NCBI GenBank assembly: GCA_945878775.1
Contig: CAMCUQ010000018.1
Span: forward strand, 1 to 35,291
Length of the DNA stretch: 35,291 bases
From: Chthonomonas calidirosea
GTDB lineage: Bacteria; Armatimonadota; Chthonomonadetes; Chthonomonadales; Chthonomonadaceae
Direction: 5' to 3'
Shown here piece by piece: positions 16,418-25,514 of this stretch (the stretch's first letter is position 1; each line of letters begins with the position of its first letter). Both the position numbers and the translations under genes were made by a program. The notes under the pieces are model-generated. The model worked only from the letters and a program-made list of their open reading frames with translations, ran no database searches and was not told the origin of the DNA.

Positions 16418-16618
16418 CCGCCGTTTGACGGTTTTGCAAAGTTGCAGATCAAGGGGTCGCACTAGAGGACTCCTGTTTTGCTTCCAATGAGGGAAGAGTA
16501 CTACTCCACGGAGTACATGGGCAGTGTTGCTTCATGCTTGTATCGCCCACTATTTCTGTGTCCTGCCACTCTCTAAATGGCAGTGTGGTTTAGTTCCCTT
16601 AAAGGAGGAAGCAACGAG

Positions 16619-18301
16619 ATGAATCGCTTCGCGAAAACGCTCACCAGACCTCTTGCGCGTGTTCTACTCTGTGGGTGGCTTGTGCTCACTCTGCTCACAG
16701 TATTTGCGAATGTTCGCGCTTGGGCAGATGATCCAGTACCCGATTCTGGTGGCACTGCCACAGGAGTCGCCAAAAACGCTGCAAATGCAGGAAGTGCTGC
16801 TGCTTTTTCAGCCGATGAATTGAAAGCCTTTGAAGACAACAAGGACAAACCCGCGACAAACGCGACCATCACGAAAGTCCTGGATACGATAGGACAAAAC
16901 ACTATCGCGACAAACGTGATGTGGATGCTCCTAACGGGCTTCATGGTTATGTTCATGCAGGCAGGTTTTGCGATGGTGGAGACAGGCTTCTGCCGCGCAA
17001 AACACGCCGCACACGTCATTATGACGAACTTTATGATCTACCCGATTGGAATGTTGGGCTTCTGGATAGCGGGCTTTGCTATCATGTTTGGAAGCGTTGC
17101 TGCCAGCAAAATCGGCGGTCCCGCTGCTATTGGTGGCTTGCCCGTTTTGAACGGCAATGAGTTCTCTATCGGTGGATTTGGCATTGCGGGCTTGAAGGGT
17201 TTCTTCTTGGGACCCAGTGTCTATGATGTGACGGTTTTTGGCTTCTTCCTGTTTCAGATGGTCTTTATGGACACGACTGCGACCATCCCAACGGGTGCTA
17301 TGGCAGAGCGTTGGAAATTCTCCGCGTTTATGGTCTATGGCTTTTTCGTTTCGATACTCGCCTATCCAGTCTATGGTCACATGATTTGGGGCGGTGGTGG
17401 TCTTGCGATGTTGGGGCAGTCTCATGGACTAGGGCACGGCGCGGTAGACTTTGCGGGTTCGAGTGTCGTCCATGCGGTAGGTGGTTTTATCGCACTTGCA
17501 GGCTCCTTGATTATTGGACCCCGTATTGGCAAGTACAATAAAGACGGTTCGCCAAACCCCATTCCGGGACACCATATCCCGATGGCGATTATCGGAACCT
17601 TCATCCTCGCCTTTGGTTGGTTCGGGTTTAACCCCGGCTCCATGCTAGGTGTTGCTGGCGGTGGAAACCTACGTGTCACTATCGTGGCTGTGAATACGAT
17701 GCTTGCTTCTGCGAGTGGTGCCATGGTTGCCTGCCTCTTTATGAAGGCAAAGTTTGGCAAGTATGACCCCTCGATGATGGCAAACGGCTTGCTTGCTGGG
17801 CTGGTAGCGATTACGGCTCCCTGCGCCTTCGTAAATGCACGCGACGCAGTGATTATTGGTGCCATTGCTGGCTTCCTCGTCTGTATCTCCGTCTTCTTCT
17901 GGGAGAAGCGTGGAATTGACGATCCCGTTGGTGCTATTTCAGTTCACGGTGTTTGTGGTATCTTCGGCTTCATTAGCGTGGGTATCTTTGCCGACGGAAC
18001 CTATGGCGCAGGTTGGAACGGCGTTGGTGCTGCGGACTATCTCGGTGTTGTGGGCAAGGGTGTCACAGGAATTCTTTATGGTGACTCCAAGCAGTTGATT
18101 GCTCAGCTCATCGGCTCTGTAGTCTGTATCGTCTGGGCATTTGTGAGCGCGTATATTTTCTTCTGGTTGCAGAAGAAGGTCATGCCACTTCGCCCAACGC
18201 CAGAAGAGGAGATGGAAGGTTTGGATATGCCGGAGATGGGCGCGTATGCCTACCCCGATTTCCAGCAGTTGGATCAAACTTCTCCTCGTGTAGGACACTA
18301 A
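16619..18301 (+). CDS. amtB: Ammonium transporter AmtB
   Basis: 560 residues from the ATG at 16619 (AAAGGAGG at 16601-16608, ten bases upstream); the frame is open to 16577 but that start lacks a site. An N-terminal signal sequence (about 11-35) is followed by a polar linker (36-95) and the 11-helix Amt domain. The pore twin histidines are His285 (SSVVHAVGG) and His443 (ISVHGVCG), and the Amt signature DFAGSSVVH is present. It conducts ammonium into the cytoplasm. The linker makes it longer than E. coli AmtB (about 430). Amt genes are usually paired with a PII gene (glnK); none is adjacent, and glnA follows instead. Confidence 0.94.
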   Translation: MNRFAKTLTRPLARVLLCGWLVLTLLTVFANVRAWADDPVPDSGGTATGVAKNAANAGSAAAFSADELKAFEDNKDKPATNATITKVLDTIGQNTIATNVMWMLLTGFMVMFMQAGFAMVETGFCRAKHAAHVIMTNFMIYPIGMLGFWIAGFAIMFGSVAASKIGGPAAIGGLPVLNGNEFSIGGFGIAGLKGFFLGPSVYDVTVFGFFLFQMVFMDTTATIPTGAMAERWKFSAFMVYGFFVSILAYPVYGHMIWGGGGLAMLGQSHGLGHGAVDFAGSSVVHAVGGFIALAGSLIIGPRIGKYNKDGSPNPIPGHHIPMAIIGTFILAFGWFGFNPGSMLGVAGGGNLRVTIVAVNTMLASASGAMVACLFMKAKFGKYDPSMMANGLLAGLVAITAPCAFVNARDAVIIGAIAGFLVCISVFFWEKRGIDDPVGAISVHGVCGIFGFISVGIFADGTYGAGWNGVGAADYLGVVGKGVTGILYGDSKQLIAQLIGSVVCIVWAFVSAYIFFWLQKKVMPLRPTPEEEMEGLDMPEMGAYAYPDFQQLDQTSPRVGH

Positions 18302-18330
18302 TAGTTCGTTCTTTTGTTTTGAAATGATCT

Positions 18331-18377
18331 GTCTGGGGCGGCTCTTGGGGTAGAATCCCCTTAGAGCCGCCCCAGAC
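18331..18377 (+). terminator. Very strong hairpin between amtB and glnA
   Basis: A perfect 15-bp GC-rich stem (GTCTGGGGCGGCTCT at 18331-18345 with 18363-18377) continues inward as GGGG/CCCC around a six-base tip. No U-tract follows, so it may be a partial terminator, attenuator or mRNA-stabilising structure that sets the ratio of amtB to glnA transcript. Confidence 0.65.
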
Positions 18378-18458
18378 TTCACCAAAACCTGAACTGGGCT
18401 TCGTGTATCGCTTATTTCGACTCTAAACTCCATACCCATCAGAGGAGATGCGCGGACT

Positions 18459-19874
18459 ATGACCCCTAAAGACGTAATTGACTACATTAAAGAGAAAGAG
18501 GCGCGGATAGTCGATATTCGCTTTACCGACCTATTTGGTCAGGTGCAGCACTTCTCGATTCCCTCTAACCACTTCTCAGAGGATTCCTTTGTAGAAGGAC
18601 TTGCCTTCGACGGTTCCTCCATTCGTGGCTTCAAAGCCATCAATGAGAGCGACATGCTTCTTATTCCTGACCCCAACACGGTCTACCTTGATCCCTTCAC
18701 GGAAGTCACCACGGTCAATATCACCTGTGATATTATCGATCCTATCACCCGCGAAGACTATAACCGTGACCCACGCCAGATCGCAAAAGCCGCAGAGGCA
18801 TACCTAAAGAGTACCGGCATTGCCGACACGTGCTTCTTTGGTCCCGAAGCCGAGTTCTATGTCTTCAACGACATTCGTTTTGATCAAACAACGAACTCTG
18901 GTTACTACTTCATTGATAGTGATGAGGGAGTCTGGAACACAGGACGGGATGAGAAGCCGAATCTGGGCTTCAAGATTCCGCTCAAGCGCGGCTACTTTCC
19001 TGTTCCTCCAAACGATAGCCTACAAGACCTCCGCACCCTTATGGTGATGAACCTGATGGAGTCTGGTGTGGATGTTGAGATGCATCATCATGAGGTTGGA
19101 ACCGCTGGTCAGTGCGAAATAGACATTCGCTTCAACACTCTGCTCCGCATGGCAGACGATCTGCTGAAGTATAAGTATGTCGTGAAGAATACCGCCATTC
19201 AGAACGGCTATACGGTTACCTTCATGCCCAAGCCTCTCTTCCAAGATAACGGCTCCGGTATGCACTGTCACCAGTCGCTTTGGAAAGACGGGAAGCCCCT
19301 TTTCTACGATGAGAAAGGCTATGCAGGACTCTCTGAGATGGCGGTGCATTATATCGGTGGTCTGTTGAAGCATGCCCCTGCCCTCTTGGCATTTTGCGCC
19401 CCTTCAACCAACTCGTATCGCCGTCTGGTTCCGGGCTATGAGGCTCCTATCAATCTGATCTACTCCGCTCGAAACCGCTCTGCGTGTATCCGCATCCCGA
19501 TGGTGAGCCGGTCTCCGAAGGCAAAACGCGTTGAGTTCCGCGCGCCCGATCCTTCTGCGAACCCCTATCTCGCCTTCTCTGCAATGCTCTTGGCGGGTCT
19601 GGATGGTATTCAGAACAAGATTGTTCCTCCCGATCCTATCGACAAAGACCTGTATGAGATGGAACCCTCGGAGAAAGCACATATCGCTCAGACTCCGGGG
19701 AGTCTCGAAGAGACCCTCAATGCACTGGAGCAGGATCATGACTTCCTGCTTAAGGGCGGCGTCTTCTCGAAAGACCTCATTGAGACCTACATCGAGTACA
19801 AGCGCACACAGGAGTTCAAACAGGTTGCTTTGCGCCCACACCCGTATGAGTTCGCACTCTACTACGACGTGTGA
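18459..19874 (+). CDS. glnA: Type I glutamine synthetase
   Basis: A 471-residue GSI enzyme that makes glutamine from glutamate, ammonia and ATP; the active form is a dodecamer. Signatures: FDGSSIRGF (50-58), metal and glutamate residues in GPEAEFYVF (128-136) and [12 protein letters not shown] (209-220), the ATP-binding segment [16 protein letters not shown] (258-273), and NRSACIRIP (339-347). Tyr399 in KDLYEM matches the adenylylation site of the GSI-beta group, so control by an adenylyltransferase (GlnE) is likely. GAGGAG precedes the ATG by about 11 bases. The gene follows amtB and closes the nitrogen block. Confidence 0.96.
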   Translation: MTPKDVIDYIKEKEARIVDIRFTDLFGQVQHFSIPSNHFSEDSFVEGLAFDGSSIRGFKAINESDMLLIPDPNTVYLDPFTEVTTVNITCDIIDPITREDYNRDPRQIAKAAEAYLKSTGIADTCFFGPEAEFYVFNDIRFDQTTNSGYYFIDSDEGVWNTGRDEKPNLGFKIPLKRGYFPVPPNDSLQDLRTLMVMNLMESGVDVEMHHHEVGTAGQCEIDIRFNTLLRMADDLLKYKYVVKNTAIQNGYTVTFMPKPLFQDNGSGMHCHQSLWKDGKPLFYDEKGYAGLSEMAVHYIGGLLKHAPALLAFCAPSTNSYRRLVPGYEAPINLIYSARNRSACIRIPMVSRSPKAKRVEFRAPDPSANPYLAFSAMLLAGLDGIQNKIVPPDPIDKDLYEMEPSEKAHIAQTPGSLEETLNALEQDHDFLLKGGVFSKDLIETYIEYKRTQEFKQVALRPHPYEFALYYDV

Positions 19875-19905
19875 TTTGGCTCCAACGTTTGGCAATACCG
19901 TTTGC

Positions 19906-19942
19906 GCCCTCTCTGTGAAAGACTACAGGGAGGGCTTTTTTT
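19906..19942 (+). terminator. Rho-independent terminator of glnA
   Basis: GCCCTCTCTGT (19906-19916) pairs with ACAGGGAGGGC (19925-19935) with one G-U pair and an eight-base loop, directly followed by seven T. This is a textbook intrinsic terminator. Confidence 0.92.
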
Positions 19943-20028
19943 GTTTTTGGGCAGGAAGTTGGGAGGTGTAAGCCTAAATTCTCTCTTGAACTCTATCTGG
20001 AATCGAAGCAAGAAAAGGAGATGCACTC

Positions 20029-21369
20029 ATGTCGAAATCGTTATCGCGTCGTGAGGTTCTGAAGCAAACGACTCTCGCGACAGGACTTGTGACTTTGGGG
20101 GGTGTTTGGGCAGAGCCTTCAAGCGCACAAAAGAAGCCTAAATCACCAAACTCGAAACTGAATATCGCCTGTGTGGGGGCGGGAGGACAGGGCGCGTCGG
20201 ATATTCAACAAGTGAGCCATGAGAATATTATCGCGCTGTGTGATGTGGACGAAAGACGGGCGGCAAACACGTTTAACCAGTATTCGGATGTGCGAAAGTT
20301 TCAAGACTTCCGAGAGATGCTGGACAAGATGCACAAGGAAATAGATGCCGTTGTGGTCAGTATTCCAGACCATAACCATGCGGTAGTGACCTCGCTGGCT
20401 CTGCACATGGATAAGCACGTCTATTGCCAAAAGCCTCTGACCCATAACGTCTCAGAGGCGCGGTACATCACGGAACTGGCAAAAAAGAAGCCCAAACTGG
20501 CGACCCAAATGGGGACACAAGGGCACGCCTTTGAGGGGTATTTCCGCCTTGTGGAGATCATCCAGAAAGGGGTTATTGGGGAGGTGAACGAGGTTCATGT
20601 CTGGACAGATCGTCCGATATGGCCCCAAGGTGGCAAGCGCCCCACGCAGATATTGCTACCCCCAAAAACGTTGAACTGGGAGCAGTGGATTGGACCTGCC
20701 CAAATGCGCCTGTTTCACCCATCGTATCTGCCGTTTGTGTGGCGAGGATGGTGGGACTTTGGCACAGGAGCCTTGGGAGACATGGCGTGTCACCTCATGG
20801 ACCCGGCATTCTGGGCTTTGGAGTTGGGTTCGCCCTCAGCGGTCTCTGCTCAAACAGAGGGAATGACGGCAGATAGCTATCCAACCTCCTCCATCATTCG
20901 CTACGAGTTTCCCAAAAAGAACAGTAAGGACAAAAAGGCGGTCACAACGATGATCTGGTACGATGGGAAGAACCGCCCTCCGCAATCGCTCTTTGGCAAC
21001 GACACGGTTCCGAAGATCGATAACGGCTCGCTGTTTGTGGGAACGAAGGGCAAACTGTTGATCGATCATAGCGGTATGCCGATTCTGCTTCCGAAGGCGG
21101 ACTTCACGAATGCAAACCTCCCCACCCCCTATCTGAAGCGTTCTCCGGGACACTATCTCCAGTGGATTGAGGCGTGCAAAAGTGGAAGCCCGACGGGAAG
21201 CCCATTCCGCTATGCAGGTCCCATGACGGAGGCGATTCTGTTGGGGAATGTCGCCATGCGCACCAAACGGCGCATCGAGTGGGATGCCGCAAAGATGATC
21301 TGCAAAAAGGACGAAGAGGCGACAGCGATGATCAAGCCGGAGTATCGGGATGGTTGGGTGCTTTCGTAG
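20029..21369 (+). CDS. Tat-exported Gfo/Idh/MocA-family oxidoreductase
   Basis: A 446-residue protein with a twin-arginine signal (SRREVLKQTT, Arg7-Arg8, hydrophobic stretch 14-28), so probably exported folded with its cofactor. The Rossmann loop GAGGQG is at 50-55, and the family lysine is Lys135 in CQKPLTHN, where Gln replaces the usual Glu of EKP. The middle contains WEQWIGPA and WWDFGTGALGDMACH, typical of the large secreted subgroup common in Planctomycetota, Verrucomicrobiota and Armatimonadota. Substrates are probably sugars or cyclitols, unknown here. AAAGGAG lies eight bases before the ATG. It follows the glnA terminator and has its own. Confidence 0.9.
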   Translation: MSKSLSRREVLKQTTLATGLVTLGGVWAEPSSAQKKPKSPNSKLNIACVGAGGQGASDIQQVSHENIIALCDVDERRAANTFNQYSDVRKFQDFREMLDKMHKEIDAVVVSIPDHNHAVVTSLALHMDKHVYCQKPLTHNVSEARYITELAKKKPKLATQMGTQGHAFEGYFRLVEIIQKGVIGEVNEVHVWTDRPIWPQGGKRPTQILLPPKTLNWEQWIGPAQMRLFHPSYLPFVWRGWWDFGTGALGDMACHLMDPAFWALELGSPSAVSAQTEGMTADSYPTSSIIRYEFPKKNSKDKKAVTTMIWYDGKNRPPQSLFGNDTVPKIDNGSLFVGTKGKLLIDHSGMPILLPKADFTNANLPTPYLKRSPGHYLQWIEACKSGSPTGSPFRYAGPMTEAILLGNVAMRTKRRIEWDAAKMICKKDEEATAMIKPEYRDGWVLS

Positions 21370-21400
21370 GTGATATTGGGGTTGTGCATTGAGGGTTCTG

Positions 21401-21433
21401 GACACCCGCTTCTCTCATCAAAGGGCGGGTGTC
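21401..21433 (+). terminator. Hairpin after the Tat-exported oxidoreductase
   Basis: GACACCCGC (21401-21409) and GCGGGTGTC (21425-21433) form a perfect 9-bp stem with a 15-base loop 32 bases after the stop. A TCTTTTT stretch lies further downstream. Probably a terminator. Confidence 0.6.
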
Positions 21434-21477
21434 TCCCCAAAATACGGGTCTCTTTTTACTTGGGAGGTAACAGTTCT

Positions 21478-21832
21478 ATGCCGATTACTACTGCTCTGCT
21501 AATAAAATATGGTGTGCCTATTGGGAAGACTCTCTGGTCTCTCTATCAAGGAGACCCGAAAGGCGTCGCCGATCTCATGCTCAAGCCGGTGGAGCAATAG
21601 ACGAAAGTCCCCTCTGGATACCAACGAGACCACCTTGATTTCGCACCATGATCAGGTGATGAGTGAGATAGCAAAGAGACTACTGGCAAGCACTTCCAAG
21701 TTACAGAAGTTTCAAGAATGGTTTGTGCTCTATGTGAGCCGAGAAATGCGGGAGCAAGGCAAGCGCAACGAAGCCTATGACCGCCTTTTGACGGAGGGTG
21801 TTGAGAAACCGCGCCACAGAAAGAGGTTCAAT
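21478..21832 (+). pseudogene. Possible frameshifted small gene of unknown family
   Basis: An ATG at 21478 behind GGGAGG starts a 40-residue frame (MPITTALLIKYGVPIGKTLW and on, ending KPVEQ at a TAG, 21598-21600). Just past this stop, the +1 frame carries protein-like sequence (SPLDTNETTLISHHDQVM, then an amphipathic SEIAKRLLASTSKLQKFQEW helix) that runs in frame into the serine hydrolase gene. The two halves could be one protein of about 115 residues broken by a single-base shift near 21590-21600, or a 40-residue protein followed by a hydrolase leader. No family recognised. Low confidence. Confidence 0.35.
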
Positions 21833-22900
21833 ATGAAAGGAACTGTGGATTGGGCAGTTCTGGGTTGCATTGTTTTGCTTGTTGGTTGCGGACCATCGCC
21901 TGGATTCAGTGCATCCTATCATGCCAGAACGACCGTGCTGACCGCGCCTGAGCCGACCTCGGAAAAAGGTTCGACCAAGTTATCCCGGAAGATCAATACA
22001 TGGTTAGATGCACGCGTTCATCACCTTGATGCCATTATGGTACAACATCGAGACGTGCTAATCTACTCCCGGATGTTCAATTGGTTCCGCACCGACCAAC
22101 CGCACGAGTTCCAGTCCGCAACCAAGACCATCAGTTCCATCCTCATCGGGATGGCCCTGGATGAAGGGCTAATACGGACGGTAGACCAGTCGATTGCGGA
22201 ACTCCTGCCAGAACATGCGGCTTTGCTGGTCGGCGACAAAGCCAGCATGACCCTCTATCACGCATTAACAATGCAAACGGGCTTGCGCTGGGGCGACTTC
22301 GGAGCCAACAATTCCTTTGAACAGATCGAAGTGGCGCGCGACTCCGTATCCTTCGTATTGGGAGAGCCTCTGGAATCGAAGCCGGGAACACGTTTTTTCT
22401 ACAACACGGGAAGCTCTCACATCCTATCCGCAATCATCCAGCGGCAAACGGGTATGACCGCGTTTGAGTATGCCAAACGTCGCCTTTTTAAGCCGCTTGG
22501 CATCACCCAGGTAAGCTGGCCTGCCTTGCCGGACGGACGGACGCAAGGCGGATGGGGTATGTATTTGAGCCCAAAGGATATGCTCAAGATCGGACAGATG
22601 TTGTCAAACGGCGGAAAATATCGGGGTAAGCAGGTCGTCTCGAGGCGGTACGTGGATGAAATGTTCAAGCGACGTGTCGAAACCTACTACGATGCGGGAT
22701 ATGGGTACCAGATATGGTTCCCCAATGACCACGGTCACAAGAACATGGGGGCGGTTCGTGGCTATGGCGGTCAGGATATCTTTGTGGCAAGAGATCTCGA
22801 TCTGGTCGTAGTTTTCACTGGCAACATCGGCTTTCCCGACCGCAATGCGAAAGACATACGCTCGCTCCTAAAAGACGTCATCCTGCCTATGGTAAAATGA
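21833..22900 (+). CDS. Serine hydrolase lipoprotein, beta-lactamase class C fold
   Basis: 355 residues from the ATG at 21833 (AGAGG upstream). The frame is open back to 21509, but this start gives a lipoprotein signal with lipobox LVGC (Cys19), so the protein should be membrane-anchored and periplasmic. The class C/DD-peptidase-like fold shows S-x-x-K at Ser95-Ala-Thr-Lys98 (QSATKTISS), the Y-N motif in FFYNTGSS (188-195), and a G-rich third motif GYGGQD near 320. Such proteins are usually esterases, amidases or peptidases rather than true beta-lactamases. The 3' end overlaps a truncated Uma2 gene on the other strand, suggesting the hydrolase segment arrived by recombination. Confidence 0.85.
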   Translation: MKGTVDWAVLGCIVLLVGCGPSPGFSASYHARTTVLTAPEPTSEKGSTKLSRKINTWLDARVHHLDAIMVQHRDVLIYSRMFNWFRTDQPHEFQSATKTISSILIGMALDEGLIRTVDQSIAELLPEHAALLVGDKASMTLYHALTMQTGLRWGDFGANNSFEQIEVARDSVSFVLGEPLESKPGTRFFYNTGSSHILSAIIQRQTGMTAFEYAKRRLFKPLGITQVSWPALPDGRTQGGWGMYLSPKDMLKIGQMLSNGGKYRGKQVVSRRYVDEMFKRRVETYYDAGYGYQIWFPNDHGHKNMGAVRGYGGQDIFVARDLDLVVVFTGNIGFPDRNAKDIRSLLKDVILPMVK

Positions 22901-23355
22901 CCTGCGAAAGCCAAGTTCATTACCGTCAAGTGAACTTTGTCATTACGCGGGGTGTCTTGATGTACAAGGAAATACTCTTCGAGGGTGGGAATGGTCTGGT
23001 ACTGGTGAAACTTCTCGAACTGGTCATAGTTGGTGATAGTGGGAGAGAGAACCTCAAAGCCCGCAATGGGGTTGAGCAGGCTCTCTCCTTGCCCTAGCTT
23101 TGGAGAACCGCAGAAAATGCCAACATCAGGAAAAAAGTAACTCCTACTGGTCTCCGACTGTACCCTTTGCGCCTGAGAATAGCCCCGACAAAGCGTTCCT
23201 TGCAAGCGGTTCTTAATCTCCGCACAAAGGTTGAAAACGATCAGATTATGGGCATAGCTTGCGCCAGACATAGCCCGAATTGTGCCATGCAAATACTCGT
23301 GGCGTCCGGGCTGTTGTTCGTCCCAAGCAAGGAACTCCTCCGGCGTCATTCTCAC
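22771..23355 (-). pseudogene. Uma2-family (DUF820) endonuclease-like gene, C-terminally truncated
   Basis: Starts at GTG 23355 or, two codons on, ATG 23349 (MTPEEFLAWDEQQPGRHEY), and shows the Uma2 fold: SYFFPDVGIFCG with the acidic Asp, FEVLSPTITNYDQFEKF with Glu and Lys, then TLEEYFLVHQDTPR. After that Arg (around 22949) resemblance stops, where about 50 residues of the domain should follow. The frame instead continues antisense through the end of the serine hydrolase gene to 22771. Uma2 proteins are PD-(D/E)xK nuclease-like and often found in many copies; their cellular role is unclear. I read this as a gene whose 3' part was replaced by incoming DNA. Confidence 0.7.
22913..22937 (+). terminator. 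Small hairpin after the serine hydrolase gene
   Basis: AAGTTCA (22913-22919) and TGAACTT (22931-22937) form a perfect 7-bp stem, nested inside AATGAC (22895-22900)/GTCATT (22939-22944). It lies 12 bases after the hydrolase stop and just beside the point where Uma2 similarity ends. Weak terminator or a relic of the junction. Confidence 0.35.
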
Positions 23356-23378
23356 GCTTTTGCTTGTGCCATGCTCAG

Positions 23379-25484
23379 TTACTTCTTGGTCTCAGAACCC
23401 TTAGTCTCAGAACCGCCGAGATCGGGGTCTTCCTCTCCCACCCACACCTTGCCGTTTTTGGAATGAATGACCGTGTGGCTTGTGTCGTTGGCGTGAGCAG
23501 TGATCTCATAGCCCCCATTGGGCAGGGTTTCGTAGGAGAGCAGAGTCTTGTTCTCAAAGTAAGAGAGCCACTCCTTCCGCGTTTTCTCCTCCATACCTGT
23601 CTCTTGCAAGGTATTTAGCGTAAGCTTGTGAGGCGCCCCATCGTCGCCCAACATGAGCGATTTCGAGATCGCCTCCATCGCTATCCGCGCTGAAGTAACA
23701 TCCTTGACCTCTTCAAAGAACCACTTCCCTGTTCCCTCCGTGTTGAGAGGAGTCATGGCAAGCGCACCGTTCACGAGGGGAACCAGAGTCGATTCCTGAA
23801 TTTGGGTATAGGTATTGCTCAGGCGAGTAAGAAAGCCTCCCGCCTCCTCAATGTCCCCCTGCAAGAGCTTCTTCATCTGGTCTTCCGTTAGCTTGAGAGG
23901 ATCATAAAGTTGCGCGTTGGAGGTGGCAACGATCTGCTCTCCCTTCTCGACCAGCTGAGTGGAGGAGCCAGAATCGACCTTCACCGATCCCTCAAGAGTG
24001 TCCACTTCCGCGCCGTTTTCTGTGGAGGCAACGGTGAAATCGGTTCCCTTCACAGAAACCTTGACGCCGTTACAGACGATGAGGAAACGGGCATTTTTGC
24101 CTCGGAGGGGCATTACCTTCGCCCAAACCTGCCCCCTCGTGAGGCTGAATTGGCGAATGGCTCCCTTGCTGAAGCCCAATTTGCTGATACTGAGGAGGGT
24201 ATTTGCCCCCAATTTGAGGCGCGTACCGTTCATATCTAAAATGATCGACGAGTCCGCGCCCGTCTTAAGGGCTCCCCCCTCCCGCCCGTCCAGAACGTCG
24301 CCTGCCTGTAGCGGTGTGGATTTGCCATTCCGCACGATTTCGGTAGTTCCTGTAACCTTCAGGATAGTGGCGTAGCGGTAGGCTCCGGGCAGGGTGGCGG
24401 CATGGATACAGAGCATCACCAAAACCCCCAAAACAGTGAGGCGGAATGCCCACGCCGCCACAGAGCCAGCACCACTCTTCCAGACGGTACGAACGCGCTC
24501 ACCCTCTTTACGCTCTTTCCCCTGAATATGGAGTTGATCCAAATACTGCTGAATCTCGACTTCAGGTCCCGGACGTTTGAAAGTGGCGGAGAGAGTGTTT
24601 TTGATCGCCTCAATGCTATACATGCCGGAGAGGAGTATCTGCGCCTGTGGCTTTTGCCCGACATCCACGGGCGAAGTGCCGTTCCGCAGATCGTTGATCG
24701 CCTCAATGCAGGTGTGGTAACGTTGCTTGGGGTTCTTTCTCAGGAGTTTTGCGACCACGTCCTGTACCGGTTTGGTCTGTGTGCCAAGCGGAGGGGCATC
24801 TTTATAGAGGATTGCCTTTTGAAGCTCCTCCGACGTTTTTCCGCTAAAAGGACGCCTTCCTTGAAGGCACTGGTAGAGCAGAATGCCCATACTATAGATG
24901 TCGGTACGCCAGTCTCCGCGCGACCCTTGCACCTGCTCTGGAGCGGTGGTAGCAGATTTCCGTTTGCCGCTTAGCTTTCCCAAACCCCAGTTGAGGATAT
25001 GCGCCGTTTGATCCGAACTGCGAATAAAGATATTGTAATAGGAGAGATCGGTGTGGCAGAAACCGCTCTTCGCGGCATGATCGAGGGCACTCGCGACCTG
25101 CGTAAAGACATCGATCACCCAGTCCAATGGCTTCGCGCCATCCGATCTCAAAATCTGGCGTAGAGTGCGCCCTTCAATATACTCAAAAAAAACATAAAAC
25201 AGCTCACCGTCAATGCCGAAATTGAGTACCTTTTGGATGCTCGGATGTTCGGGAATACCTGCCTGATCCTGATGTACTTTGACCATCCTCTGCATGGCAC
25301 GTTGCCAACGCGAAGGAGCCATGCCCTCTGGACACTCGAAACCACGATACAGCACAAACGCGCCCGTCTCCATGTGTCGTGCGCGGTGATATACACCGTA
25401 GCGGTCACTGCCTAATTCATTCAAAATTTCATATCCGGCAACCGTCTCTGTTTTTGAACCTCTTGTATTGGAAAAATCTGACAT
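23379..25484 (-). CDS. Degenerate Ser/Thr kinase domain fused to a membrane FecR domain
   Basis: 701 residues: an Hanks-type kinase domain (about 18-265), a linker, one membrane helix (about 345-363) and a FecR domain (about 375-510: TGTTEIVRNGKSTPLQAGD, LTRGQVWAKV, VSVKGTDFTV), then a 190-residue tail. Catalytic residues are partly lost: the VAIK lysine position reads VLYR (Arg47), HRD reads HTD (Asp146 kept, Asn151 kept) and the Mg-binding DFG reads NWG (Asn165). APE (181-183) is intact. It is probably a pseudokinase or weak kinase whose extracytoplasmic FecR part senses or assembles at the envelope. TAGGAG precedes the ATG. It follows the methyltransferase gene by 30 bases. Confidence 0.85.
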   Translation of the reverse strand: MSDFSNTRGSKTETVAGYEILNELGSDRYGVYHRARHMETGAFVLYRGFECPEGMAPSRWQRAMQRMVKVHQDQAGIPEHPSIQKVLNFGIDGELFYVFFEYIEGRTLRQILRSDGAKPLDWVIDVFTQVASALDHAAKSGFCHTDLSYYNIFIRSSDQTAHILNWGLGKLSGKRKSATTAPEQVQGSRGDWRTDIYSMGILLYQCLQGRRPFSGKTSEELQKAILYKDAPPLGTQTKPVQDVVAKLLRKNPKQRYHTCIEAINDLRNGTSPVDVGQKPQAQILLSGMYSIEAIKNTLSATFKRPGPEVEIQQYLDQLHIQGKERKEGERVRTVWKSGAGSVAAWAFRLTVLGVLVMLCIHAATLPGAYRYATILKVTGTTEIVRNGKSTPLQAGDVLDGREGGALKTGADSSIILDMNGTRLKLGANTLLSISKLGFSKGAIRQFSLTRGQVWAKVMPLRGKNARFLIVCNGVKVSVKGTDFTVASTENGAEVDTLEGSVKVDSGSSTQLVEKGEQIVATSNAQLYDPLKLTEDQMKKLLQGDIEEAGGFLTRLSNTYTQIQESTLVPLVNGALAMTPLNTEGTGKWFFEEVKDVTSARIAMEAISKSLMLGDDGAPHKLTLNTLQETGMEEKTRKEWLSYFENKTLLSYETLPNGGYEITAHANDTSHTVIHSKNGKVWVGEEDPDLGGSETKGSETKK

Positions 25485-25514
25485 CTATTTTGCTCCTAAG
25501 GATAGTGAGAATAC

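Noticed and set aside
21833-22900. Beta-lactamase resistance gene
   Set aside because: Only the general class C fold motifs are present; most lipoproteins of this type are esterases or peptidases, and no linked ampR-like regulator is seen.
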